From NCBI RefSeq assembly GCF_003751505.1, contig NZ_RJVB01000001.1, positions 1 through 64,000 on the forward strand: a DNA stretch of 64,000 nucleotides. Reading direction: 5' to 3'. The translations under genes were made by a program, and so were the position numbers. This DNA comes from Erwinia sp. JUb26 (GTDB lineage: Bacteria > Pseudomonadota > Gammaproteobacteria > Enterobacterales > Enterobacteriaceae). The notes under the pieces were generated by a model that was not told the origin of the DNA, did not search any database, and saw only the letters and a program-made list of their open reading frames with translations. Below are positions 37,469 through 45,344 of this stretch, one piece after another (positions within the stretch are counted from its first letter, which is position 1; each line of letters begins with the position of its first letter).

Positions 37469-38527
37469 TTACTGCGGTGGACGCACCAGAATCTTAACCT
37501 GCTGCTTCTCTTTCACCAGCGCATCAAAACCTTCATCAACCAGATCGGCCAAATCAATACGCTTAGTCACCAGCTTATCCGCCTGGAAATAACCCTGCGT
37601 CATCAGATCCATCACAGCCGGGAAAATATGACGGTAGGCGATAATGCCCTTAATGTTGCGCTCGGCCAGCACCACCTTGTTCGGATGGAATGACGCTTCG
37701 CCTTCCCAGATAGACACAATAATGGTTTCACCTTCGTAGCGGGTGCTGTCGATACACTGCTTCAGCACCACCGGCACGCCGGTCACTTCGAACGACACGT
37801 CCACGCCGCCGTTGGTCAGCTCGCGAATGCGGGCAACCGCATCTTCTTTGCTCGGGTCGATAACCAGACGGGCGCCCAGCTCGCGCGCTTTCTCTGAACG
37901 CTGCGGCGACAGCTCAACCACGTAGATCTCTGCCGCACCGGCTGCGCGCAGCGCTTCGATCACCAGCAGGCCAATCGGACCCGCGCCGAACACCACCGCT
38001 TTATCACCGGCTTTCAGCTTGCTCATGCGCACCGCGTGCAGCGCAACGGCCGCAGGCTCAACCAGCGCACCCTGCTCGTAGGAAAGGGCGTCAGGCATAC
38101 GGTGAACCATGTGCTCGGCCACCACGGTGAAGGAGGAGAAACCGCCGCCGCCGCCGGACAGGCCGTGGAAGCCCAGATCGCCACACAGGTTGTATTTGCC
38201 TTCGCGACAGGCTTCGCACTCCTGGCAGGAGAGGATCGGCTCAACCACTACGCGGTCACCGGCTTTAAACTTGGTGACGCCGCTGCCCACTTCCACCACT
38301 TCACCCGAAAATTCATGGCCCATCACGATAGGTGCGATATCACCGCTGATTTTATGCGGCTTTTCTACCGGCACAAAAATCGGGCCGGCAAGATATTCGT
38401 GCAGATCGCTGCCGCAGATCCCGGTCCACGCGACTTTGATTTTTACCTTCCCTGCGGAAACCGTCGGTTCCTCAATATCATCAATACGAATGTCGCGAGC
38501 CTGATACCAACGTGCTGCTTTCATAGT
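37469..38527 (-). CDS. (R,R)-butanediol dehydrogenase-type zinc alcohol dehydrogenase
   Basis: A 352-residue medium-chain dehydrogenase. Catalytic-zinc features are GICGSDLHEY and GHEFSGEVVEVG; the structural-zinc cysteines are in CQECEACREGKYNLC; the Rossmann motif is VFGAGPIGLLV. The sequence fits 2,3-butanediol dehydrogenases that interconvert butanediol and acetoin with NAD(H). This feeds the acoXABC pathway. The start at 38527 follows AGGGGA; an upstream in-frame codon has no site. A sigma-54 promoter-like sequence lies 80 bp upstream, so AcoR probably activates it too. Confidence 0.9.
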   Translation of the reverse strand, partial: TMKAARWYQARDIRIDDIEEPTVSAGKVKIKVAWTGICGSDLHEYLAGPIFVPVEKPHKISGDIAPIVMGHEFSGEVVEVGSGVTKFKAGDRVVVEPILSCQECEACREGKYNLCGDLGFHGLSGGGGGFSSFTVVAEHMVHRMPDALSYEQGALVEPAAVALHAVRMSKLKAGDKAVVFGAGPIGLLVIEALRAAGAAEIYVVELSPQRSEKARELGARLVIDPSKEDAVARIRELTNGGVDVSFEVTGVPVVLKQCIDSTRYEGETIIVSIWEGEASFHPNKVVLAERNIKGIIAYRHIFPAVMDLMTQGYFQADKLVTKRIDLADLVDEGFDALVKEKQQVKILVRPPQ

Positions 38528-38606
38528 TATTCCCCTGAGATTGGCTTTAAACCTGTCCATTGCCGTGGTGTCAGCAGGGCCGGAGCAGGTACTCGCGCTG
38601 GAGAAT

Positions 38607-38621
38607 GCGAAAGCCGTGCCA
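38607..38621 (-). promoter_or_regulatory. Sigma-54 promoter of the butanediol dehydrogenase gene
   Basis: Read on the minus strand, TGGCACGGCTTTCGC matches TGGCAC-N5-TTGC with one change in the -12 element. It lies 80 bp before the start codon. Confidence 0.75.
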
Positions 38622-38686
38622 GAAATTCACAAGACAATAAAAATCATAAAATTCATTATCTTAAAAACGGCGCGCTGGCGCGGGGC

Positions 38687-38733
38687 TGTAACGTTATGGA
38701 CGGGTGTAACAGGTGCACCGTTACAGGTGTAAC
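38687..38733. promoter_or_regulatory. Cluster of TGTAAC/GTTACA motifs, candidate AcoR sites
   Basis: Four TGTAAC or GTTACA hexamers lie within 47 bp (38687, 38705, 38720 inverted, 38728), about 65-125 bp upstream of the -24/-12 promoter. TGTAAC and GTTACA at 38705-38725 form a dyad. The spacing and the shared motif with the acoX upstream region fit an enhancer for AcoR. Confidence 0.55.
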
Positions 38734-38841
38734 GTGTGCGCTTAAGGAAAAAACCGTAGGCGCGTTGAAAAGTCGTGGGACCATCTTGAATGGCGAATTC
38801 TGATGTGGGGATCTGAACACGTGGGTAAACGCAGTAAAAGT

Positions 38842-38882
38842 GTTGAAGGCGGAAGAGCGCATTTCACTCTCCGGCCTTCAAC
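38842..38882 (-). terminator. Terminator hairpin after amn
   Basis: GTTGAAGGC and GCCTTCAAC form a perfect 9-bp stem with a further paired inner part. On the minus strand it is followed by a short T-rich stretch (ACTTTTAC), 28 bp past the amn stop. Confidence 0.7.
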
Positions 38883-38909
38883 TGTACCCGACGGACGCCC
38901 GGCTAACGC

Positions 38910-40367
38910 TTAGCGGAACGGCGGTTCGTTAAAGGTGCGCAGCTTGCGTGAGTGCAGGCGATCGCCCTCGGCACGCAGCAGGTCGATGGCGCGAATGCCA
39001 ATTTGCAGATGCTCGGATATCGCCCCTTCATAGAAGCGGTTCGCCTGGCCCGGCAGCTTGATCTCGCCGTGCAGCGGCTTATCGGAAACGCACAGTAACG
39101 TGCCGTACGGGACGCGGAAGCGATAACCCTGCGCGGCGATGGTCGCGCTCTCCATATCCACCGCCACCGCGCGGCTGAGGTTAAAGCGCAGCGCGGAGGC
39201 CGAATAGCGCAACTCCCAGTTGCGATCGTCGGTGGTGACCACCGTACCGGTGCGCAGCCGCTGCTTGACCTCTTCGCCCGGCATGCCGCTGACCAGCTTG
39301 GTGGCGTCATACAGCGCGCGCTGCACTTCGGCGATGCTCGGGATCGGGATATCCGGCGGCAGCACCGCGTCCAGCACGTGATCGTCACGCAGATAGGCGT
39401 GCGCCAGCACGTAATCGCCGATGGTCTGGCTTTCACGCAGCCCGCCGCAGTGGCCAATCATCAGCCAGGCATGCGGGCGCAGCACCGCCAGGTGATCGCA
39501 GATGGTTTTAGCATTCGACGGACCCACGCCGATATTCACCAGGGTGATCCCCTGGCCGTTTTTGGCGATCAGGTGCCAGGCCGGCATCTGGTGTTTCTTC
39601 CACGCCAGGTCGGTGACCGTCTGCTCCGGATGCTGCGTATCGTGGGTGATGGTGATGCCGCCTGCGCAGGACAGCGCCTGATACGGCGAATCGGGATCGG
39701 CAATCTGCTCGCAGGCCCACAGCACGAACTCATCCACATAGCGGGTGTAGTTGGTAAACAGTACGTAGGGCTGGAAATCTTCTACCGGCGTGCCGGTGTA
39801 GTGGCGCAGGCGTGCCAGCGAAAAGTCGGTGCGCAGCGCGTCGAAGTGCGACAGCGGGAAGGTTTCGCCCTCGGCCAGCAGGCCGTCGGCGTTTTCATCG
39901 CCAATCTGCGACAGCTCGGTGGTCGGGAAGTGCTGGGCAATGCCCGCGCTCATGCTGCGGTCCAGCGCCAGGCCGGAACCGTCAATCACGTAAGGGAAGG
40001 GGATCTCCTGCTGCGACGGCAGAACCTCAATGGATACGCTGTATTCGCTGCTCAGCAGCTCCAGCTGCTCGCTCAGATAGTGGCGCGCCAGCGCCGGGCG
40101 GGTGACGGTGGTGCTGTAGCATCCGGCGCGGGTAAAGCGGCCAAAGGCGCGGGTCAGGCGCTGGCTGGGGGCCACGCCGTCCCAGCTGACGCGCAGCTGC
40201 GGATAAACAAACAGCCCGCTGGCGCGTGCTGCGGCGTCCGGCAGGCTGCCGTCGGCAATAAAGGCGGTGATGGCATCGCGCAGGGCGGCGACGGCGGCAT
40301 CGTACTGCGCTTCCAGCTTGTCCAGCGCGTCGGCTACCGACAGCGACTGGTTCTGAGAATAAGTCAT
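38910..40367 (-). CDS. amn: AMP nucleosidase
   Basis: A 485-residue cytosolic enzyme matching E. coli Amn (484 aa) throughout, which hydrolyses AMP to adenine and ribose 5-phosphate. The N-terminal Amn-specific domain (LEAQYDAAVAALRDAITAF, GLFVYPQLRVSWDG) precedes the nucleoside-phosphorylase-like catalytic part with GPSNAKTICDHLAVLRPHAWLMIGHCGGLRESQTIGDYVLA and VAVDMESATIAAQGYRFRVPYGTLLCVSDKPLHGE. It is a housekeeping gene next to accessory DNA, with its own terminator. Confidence 0.97.
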   Translation of the reverse strand: MTYSQNQSLSVADALDKLEAQYDAAVAALRDAITAFIADGSLPDAAARASGLFVYPQLRVSWDGVAPSQRLTRAFGRFTRAGCYSTTVTRPALARHYLSEQLELLSSEYSVSIEVLPSQQEIPFPYVIDGSGLALDRSMSAGIAQHFPTTELSQIGDENADGLLAEGETFPLSHFDALRTDFSLARLRHYTGTPVEDFQPYVLFTNYTRYVDEFVLWACEQIADPDSPYQALSCAGGITITHDTQHPEQTVTDLAWKKHQMPAWHLIAKNGQGITLVNIGVGPSNAKTICDHLAVLRPHAWLMIGHCGGLRESQTIGDYVLAHAYLRDDHVLDAVLPPDIPIPSIAEVQRALYDATKLVSGMPGEEVKQRLRTGTVVTTDDRNWELRYSASALRFNLSRAVAVDMESATIAAQGYRFRVPYGTLLCVSDKPLHGEIKLPGQANRFYEGAISEHLQIGIRAIDLLRAEGDRLHSRKLRTFNEPPFR

Positions 40368-40456
40368 TCAATCTCCTTACATCGTTTCCCGGTATTGCCA
40401 ACAGCCTAACTGAAGATAACGACAAAAGGAGGGGATGCCGGAATTATTTATTGCGC

Positions 40457-41647
40457 TTAGCTGCTGTCACCCGGCTCGAAGGCGAATTTAATCTGTTCTT
40501 CCAGCGGCTGCGGCGCGTCGTCGAGCATCGCCATCAGCCGCTGTCCTACCTGCTGGCCGAGCTTTTCATAGTTCAGCCGCATCGAGGTCAGCGCCGGGAA
40601 GGTGTGATCGCAGTCGGTCGAGCCGTCCAGGCAGGCGACCGCCATATCGTAAGGCACCTTCAGCAGCCGCCGCTGGCATTCGGCCAGCACGCCGATGGCG
40701 ATCTCTTCGTGGCTGCAGATGATGGCGTCCAGATCCGGCTGGTTTTGCAGCAGCTGACCGAGCGCAAAGCGGCCAAACTGCAGGCTTGGCGCATCCGGCA
40801 CGGTGATCATCAGGTCGGCGTTCTGATAGTGCGCCAGCATCGCTCTGTGCCAGCCGTTCAGCTGCTGCTTATGCAGGCGGTTATCGGTCTGCGCGCCGAT
40901 AAAGGCAATGCGGCGATAGCCTTTTTCCAGCAGCGTGCGGGTCAGCCGTTCGGCGGCGTCGCTGAAGGCAATATTCAGCGTCAGATCGGCGGAAAACTGC
41001 CCGGCTCCGCAGACGTTGACCGTCACCACTTCAGACGATTCCAGCATCTCGCAGGTTTTCGGCGATAGCTGGGCGGCAAACAGCACCAGCGCGGAAGGGC
41101 GGTGCTGCAGCAGTTTTTCCACCAGCGGCGTTTCGCCGTACTGGTGGTATTCATGGCAGGCCATGATCAGCTGAAACGGCTGATTGCTGAGGGTGTGCTG
41201 CAGCGCCTGCACAAAGCGAGTGCTGGCGCGATCGTGCTGGAAGGGATAGAGCAACGCCACGGTATGCAGCTGCTGGGAGGCCAGCGCGGCGGCGGCCTGA
41301 TTCGGCACGTAGCCCAGTTCGCGCACCGCCTGTTCCACTTTCTTCAGCGAGGCTTCAGAAACCTGCGATGGATCGCGCAGCGCACGCGAGGCGGTCATCT
41401 GTCCGACCCCGGCGTGGCGGGCGACATCCTGTAATGTTATGCGCTGCGCCGGGCTGGCGCTTAGCTCGGCGGCGGGCGCGCTGGCTTCATAACCCAGCGC
41501 CCGGGCGGCTTTTTCAACTTCACTGCGGACTTTGTCTGAAACCAGCTCCGGCGTGCGCATCACCCGCGATACCGTCATGACTCCAACGCCAACATAGTCG
41601 GCAACATCCTGTAGCGTTACGCGACCACTACTACGACGCTTTCGCAT
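40457..41647 (-). CDS. LacI/GalR-family regulator with two tandem HTH domains
   Basis: A 396-residue regulator with two LacI-type DNA-binding domains in a row: residues about 9-55 (VTLQDVADYVGVGVMTVSRVMRTPELVSDKV...ALGYEAS) and about 69-115 (ITLQDVARHAGVGQMTASRALRDPSQVSEASL...ELGYVPN). A GntR/LacI-type periplasmic-binding effector domain follows. Each HTH unit has its own hinge-like stretch, so this is a real domain duplication within one frame rather than a misread start. Family members have one HTH and about 330-345 residues. It is divergent from the PTS operon and probably represses it; the inducer is unknown. Confidence 0.92.
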   Translation of the reverse strand: MRKRRSSGRVTLQDVADYVGVGVMTVSRVMRTPELVSDKVRSEVEKAARALGYEASAPAAELSASPAQRITLQDVARHAGVGQMTASRALRDPSQVSEASLKKVEQAVRELGYVPNQAAAALASQQLHTVALLYPFQHDRASTRFVQALQHTLSNQPFQLIMACHEYHQYGETPLVEKLLQHRPSALVLFAAQLSPKTCEMLESSEVVTVNVCGAGQFSADLTLNIAFSDAAERLTRTLLEKGYRRIAFIGAQTDNRLHKQQLNGWHRAMLAHYQNADLMITVPDAPSLQFGRFALGQLLQNQPDLDAIICSHEEIAIGVLAECQRRLLKVPYDMAVACLDGSTDCDHTFPALTSMRLNYEKLGQQVGQRLMAMLDDAPQPLEEQIKFAFEPGDSS

Positions 41648-41752
41648 CCTGGTTCTCCTGAACGCTCTGTTACGCGACTCTGCCGCGCAATGATTTACCC
41701 TGCGGACAGTGTGCCGTTCTGGTTTAAAGACAACAACTGGTTAACCAGCAAA

Positions 41753-41768
41753 TGATATGCCGATCACA
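41753..41768. promoter_or_regulatory. Possible CRP site upstream of the PTS operon
   Basis: TGATATGCCGATCACA has the TCACA half and a weaker left half (TGATA for TGTGA) at 6-bp spacing. Catabolite control would suit a PTS operon. Confidence 0.4.
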
Positions 41769-41786
41769 GTTACTGATATCTGTAAC
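41769..41786. promoter_or_regulatory. Palindrome, candidate operator of the dual-HTH LacI regulator
   Basis: GTTACTGATATCTGTAAC is an 18-bp dyad with one mismatched pair. It is followed at once by AGTTAGCGTTAACT, a second dyad with a GCG centre as in LacI-family operators. Two adjacent dyads would suit a regulator with two HTH units per monomer. Confidence 0.5.
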
Positions 41787-41876
41787 AGTTAGCGTTAACT
41801 TTTTAGACCTCTATCACATTATTCCGGGTGGCCCGGCACTACTCTGCTCGTGCGAAAAGAGAGAGGTGACCGATAA

Positions 41877-42320
41877 ATGTTGAAAGAACTCCTGACGGCT
41901 GACGTAGTGCAGATTGTACCAGCCTGTGAAGACTGGCGTCACGCAGTTGCGCTGTCCTGCCAGCCATTACGTGACAACGGTACGATCGAAGCCCGCTATG
42001 TTGAGGCTATCTACCGTTCGCATGAAGCGATTGGCCCGTACTATGTCGTTGGCCCTGGTATTGCCATGCCGCACGCCCGTCCGGAAGAGGGCGCCAACAA
42101 ACTCGGCATCAGCCTGACGCTGGTGCAGGAAGGCGTTAACTTCGATTCTGAAGGCAATGATCCGGTGAAGCTGCTGTTTGTGCTGGCTGCAACGGACAGC
42201 AACAGCCATATCGGCATTATCACCGCGCTCGCCGGGCTGTTTGACACGCCTGAAGATACCGACGCGCTGATGGCTGCCACCAGCGTTGAACAGATTTTAT
42301 CCATTATTTCACGTTATTAA
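41877..42320 (+). CDS. PTS EIIA component, ascorbate (UlaC) type
   Basis: A 147-residue EIIA of the mannitol/fructose-ascorbate fold. The phosphorylated histidine is probably His66 in GIAMPHARPEEGANKLGISLTLV. It receives phosphate from HPr and passes it to the EIIB cysteine encoded downstream. It is first in a IIA-IIB-IIC operon with gaps of 19 and 12 bp. The substrate is not certain: UlaC/SgaA relatives serve L-ascorbate or pentitol-type sugars, and no ula catabolic genes are nearby. Confidence 0.88.
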   Translation: MLKELLTADVVQIVPACEDWRHAVALSCQPLRDNGTIEARYVEAIYRSHEAIGPYYVVGPGIAMPHARPEEGANKLGISLTLVQEGVNFDSEGNDPVKLLFVLAATDSNSHIGIITALAGLFDTPEDTDALMAATSVEQILSIISRY

Positions 42321-42339
42321 ACGACCAGAGGAACAACAA

Positions 42340-42627
42340 ATGAAAATTACCGTGGTATGCGGCAATGGCCTGGGCACCAGCCTGATGATGGAAATGAGCA
42401 TTAAAAATATTGTGAAAGATCTGGGCGTTGCGGCGGAAGTCGATCACGTGGACCTGGGTTCGGCAAAAGGCACCGCCAGCGATATCTTCGTCGGTACCAG
42501 CGATATTGCTGAGCAGCTGGTTGCACAGCAGGTGGGCGGCAAAATCGTTTCTCTGCAAAACATGGTAGACAAAGCGGCGATGAAAGAGCGTATCTCTGCC
42601 GCGCTGTCGGAACTCGGCGCGTTATAA
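42340..42627 (+). CDS. PTS EIIB component, ascorbate (UlaB) type
   Basis: A 95-residue EIIB of the lactose/ascorbate class. The active-site cysteine is Cys7 in VVCGNGLGTSLMMEM. AGAGGAA precedes the ATG at 42340, which is preferred over an upstream frame extension overlapping the IIA gene. It carries phosphate from EIIA to the sugar moved by the EIIC encoded next. Confidence 0.92.
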   Translation: MKITVVCGNGLGTSLMMEMSIKNIVKDLGVAAEVDHVDLGSAKGTASDIFVGTSDIAEQLVAQQVGGKIVSLQNMVDKAAMKERISAALSELGAL

Positions 42628-42639
42628 TCAGGAGCCAAA

Positions 42640-43899
42640 ATGGAATTCTTCCGTTTCTTAATGAGTGACGTGCTCTCCGAGCCGTCGATACTGGTTGGCC
42701 TGATTGCGCTGATTGGTTTAGTTGCACAGAAAAAACCCGCAACTGAAGTGATCAAGGGAACGGTGAAAACCGTGATGGGCTTCCTGATCCTCGGCGCCGG
42801 TGCCGGGCTGATTGTTTCTTCGCTGGGTGACTTTGCGGCGATCTTCCATCATGCCTTCGGTATTCCGGGCGTGGTGCCGAATAACGAAGCGATTGTGGCC
42901 GTGGCGCAGAAAAGCTTCGGTACCGAGATGGCGATGATTATGTTCTTCGCCATGGTGATTAACATCGCGATTGCCCGCTTTACCCCGTGGAAATATATCT
43001 TCCTGACCGGTCACCACACGCTGTTTATGTCGATGATGGTCGCGGTGATCCTGTCTACCGCCGGAATGCGCGGTGCCAGCCTGATTGCGGTCGGTTCGCT
43101 GGTGGTAGGCATTTCGATGGTGTTCTTCCCGGCGATTATTCATCCGTACATGAAAAAAGTCACCGGTTCGGACGATGTTGCTTTCGGCCACTTCTCCTCA
43201 ATCTCCCAGCTGCTGTCCGCGTTTATCGGCAGCAAGTTCGGTAATAAAGAGAAGTCCACCGAGGACATGCAGGTCCCGAAAAGCCTGCTGTTCCTGCGCG
43301 ACACCCCGGTTGCGATTGCCTTCACCATGTTCTTTATCTTTATTTTCACCTGTCTGGTGGCCGGTCCGTCGGCGGTGAAAGAGATGAACGCCGGGGGTAA
43401 AAACTGGTTCATGTTCTCCCTGATGCAGTCGATTACCTTCGCCGCCGGCGTATATATCGTCCTGCAGGGCGTGCGTATGGTGATTGCCGAGATCGTTCCG
43501 GCGTTTAAAGGGATCTCCGACAAACTGGTCCCGAACGCCAAACCGGCGCTCGACTGCCCGGTGGTGTTCCCTTATGCGCCAAACGCGGTGCTGGTTGGCT
43601 TCCTCAGCAGCTTCGTGGCCGGTGTACTGGGTATGTTCCTGCTGTATGCGCTGAACATGACGGTGATTATTCCGGGCGTGGTGCCGCACTTCTTCGTGGG
43701 TGCCGCCGCGGGCGTGTTCGGTAACGCCACCGGTGGCCGCCGCGGCGCGATCCTTGGTGCCTTCACCAACGGCCTGCTGATCACCTTTATCCCGGTGTTC
43801 CTGCTGCCGGTTCTGGGCAGCATCGGGCTGGCCAACACCACCTTCAGCGACTCTGACTTTGGTGCGGTCGGTATCCTGTTAGGGCTGATTGTGCGCTAA
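42640..43899 (+). CDS. PTS EIIC permease, ascorbate (UlaA/SgaT) family
   Basis: A 419-residue multi-helix permease of the UlaA/SgaT family. Recognisable segments are VIKGTVKTVMGFLILGAGAGLIVSSL, FTPWKYIFLTGHHTLFMSMM and FFVGAAAGVFGNATGGRRGAILGAFTNGLLITFIP. It is shorter than E. coli UlaA (465 aa), and the substrate may differ from ascorbate. It is the last gene of the operon and is followed by a strong terminator. Confidence 0.92.
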   Translation: MEFFRFLMSDVLSEPSILVGLIALIGLVAQKKPATEVIKGTVKTVMGFLILGAGAGLIVSSLGDFAAIFHHAFGIPGVVPNNEAIVAVAQKSFGTEMAMIMFFAMVINIAIARFTPWKYIFLTGHHTLFMSMMVAVILSTAGMRGASLIAVGSLVVGISMVFFPAIIHPYMKKVTGSDDVAFGHFSSISQLLSAFIGSKFGNKEKSTEDMQVPKSLLFLRDTPVAIAFTMFFIFIFTCLVAGPSAVKEMNAGGKNWFMFSLMQSITFAAGVYIVLQGVRMVIAEIVPAFKGISDKLVPNAKPALDCPVVFPYAPNAVLVGFLSSFVAGVLGMFLLYALNMTVIIPGVVPHFFVGAAAGVFGNATGGRRGAILGAFTNGLLITFIPVFLLPVLGSIGLANTTFSDSDFGAVGILLGLIVR

Positions 43900-43923
43900 T
43901 CGCTATTAGTGCCAAACTGACCG

Positions 43924-43957
43924 AAAAGAGGCGAAGTTATCTTCGCCTCTTTTTTTG
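43924..43957 (+). terminator. Intrinsic terminator of the PTS operon
   Basis: AGAGGCGAAG / CTTCGCCTCT form a 10-bp stem around TTAT and are followed by seven T. Confidence 0.95.
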
Positions 43958-44037
43958 CATTGGAAACCACGCGGTTAAGATGGAGGGGCGAGCGAAGAAG
44001 CTGACAAACAGAACCGTTAACGCATTTGACGCCGGGC

Positions 44038-45270
44038 TTAGCGCTGCTGACGTTGAATGGGCTGCGTGATAAAAGTTGTCTCATGTTCCTGATGGCCGGC
44101 TCGTTTCTTTCGTCGCCCGCCGATTAGCAGCGTCAGCGCAAATCCCGCGCCGGCCATACCAACGTCAAACCACATGATACTGGCAATGCTGTGCTGCGAC
44201 AGGCGGGCGGTGATCAGCGGAATGGTGAAGGTGGCCAGACTGCCCGCGCTGTAGTAAATCCCGGTGGCTTTGCCCTTGGCCTGTGGGAACTTCATCGCCA
44301 TCACCGTCAGCCCCAACTGCACCACGCCGCCCGCCGCCGAAAAGCCGATGACAAAGGCGAACAGCGCAATGACCCGCGCGCTGGGGTAGAGACTGATCGA
44401 CAGCAGCGCCAGCAGGGAAATGAAGGTATAAATCCGCAGCAGAAGCAGCGAGTTCACCAGCCGGTTGACCAGCAGCGCGGTGATAAACACGCCGCTCAGT
44501 GACCCGAGGGTATAGACGCTGAGCAGCTGAATTGACGCGGCGTAGGGCATCAAAATCACAAACTCCGCGTACTGCGCCAGCCACTGGCTGACCAGGTAGA
44601 AGGTCGCCATCGAGAGATAGCCAAACAGGGTGAAGCAGATAATATCCGTCAGCGCCCGCTTATCCTCCAGCATCAGGCTTTTGCCGTCGGGGGTGGCCGG
44701 CTGCGGCGGCTGGTGGGCGGGGAACGGCCGCCGGAGCAGGCAGATCCCGTTAATCAACATAATGGCGGCGGCGACCATAAACGACCAGCCAAACCAGCTG
44801 TGGCTCAGCATCAGCCCGTAAATAATAAACGGCAGCAGGAACTGGCCCGCCGACACAAAGGCTTTGATCAGAATCGTGGCCGTACCCGGCGAGCGGGGAA
44901 AACCCTCCATCAGCGCCGGGTAGGTACCGGCATCCAGAAAGCTGTTGGCGACCCCGGCCAGCAGTCCGCAGGCAAAGGCAGTGAGCACGCTTTGCGCCGA
45001 AACGATGCCGAAGAAGAAGCCCAGATAGCAGAGAATGCCCAGCAGAATAAACGGCTTACGGCCGAATCTGTCGGAAAGCATACCGGAAACAAACAGCACC
45101 ATCAGGCGGCCAAAGCCCAGCGAGGCAATCACCACCGAAACGCCCGCGGCGTCGGTGTGCCACTGCTGTTCAAGGTGCGGCATGTTCAGGGTGATCAGCA
45201 GCACGCCCATACCGTGAACCAGATAATTCAGATACAGCCCGACGGCGGTCGGAAAAAAGCGATTGGTCAT
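44038..45270 (-). CDS. MFS transporter, last gene of the second iron-uptake operon
   Basis: A 410-residue, 12-helix MFS protein starting MTNRFFPTAVGLYLNYLVHGMGVLLITLNM. The conserved loop motif is SGMLSDRFGRKPFILLG. By position it parallels YbtX/Irp8 of yersiniabactin clusters, an MFS protein beside YbtP and YbtQ whose exact role is unsettled. It could instead export a siderophore or its breakdown product. An ATG at 45330 would add 20 polar residues and give a 14-bp gap to the ABC gene; 45270 fits the first membrane helix better. Confidence 0.82.
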   Translation of the reverse strand: MTNRFFPTAVGLYLNYLVHGMGVLLITLNMPHLEQQWHTDAAGVSVVIASLGFGRLMVLFVSGMLSDRFGRKPFILLGILCYLGFFFGIVSAQSVLTAFACGLLAGVANSFLDAGTYPALMEGFPRSPGTATILIKAFVSAGQFLLPFIIYGLMLSHSWFGWSFMVAAAIMLINGICLLRRPFPAHQPPQPATPDGKSLMLEDKRALTDIICFTLFGYLSMATFYLVSQWLAQYAEFVILMPYAASIQLLSVYTLGSLSGVFITALLVNRLVNSLLLLRIYTFISLLALLSISLYPSARVIALFAFVIGFSAAGGVVQLGLTVMAMKFPQAKGKATGIYYSAGSLATFTIPLITARLSQHSIASIMWFDVGMAGAGFALTLLIGGRRKKRAGHQEHETTFITQPIQRQQR

Positions 45271-45344
45271 GGTGGATCTTCGGCAAGACGACAAACGACG
45301 CACCGGGCACGCCGCGACTGAGGGCAGCATGATGCCTGTGCGGG

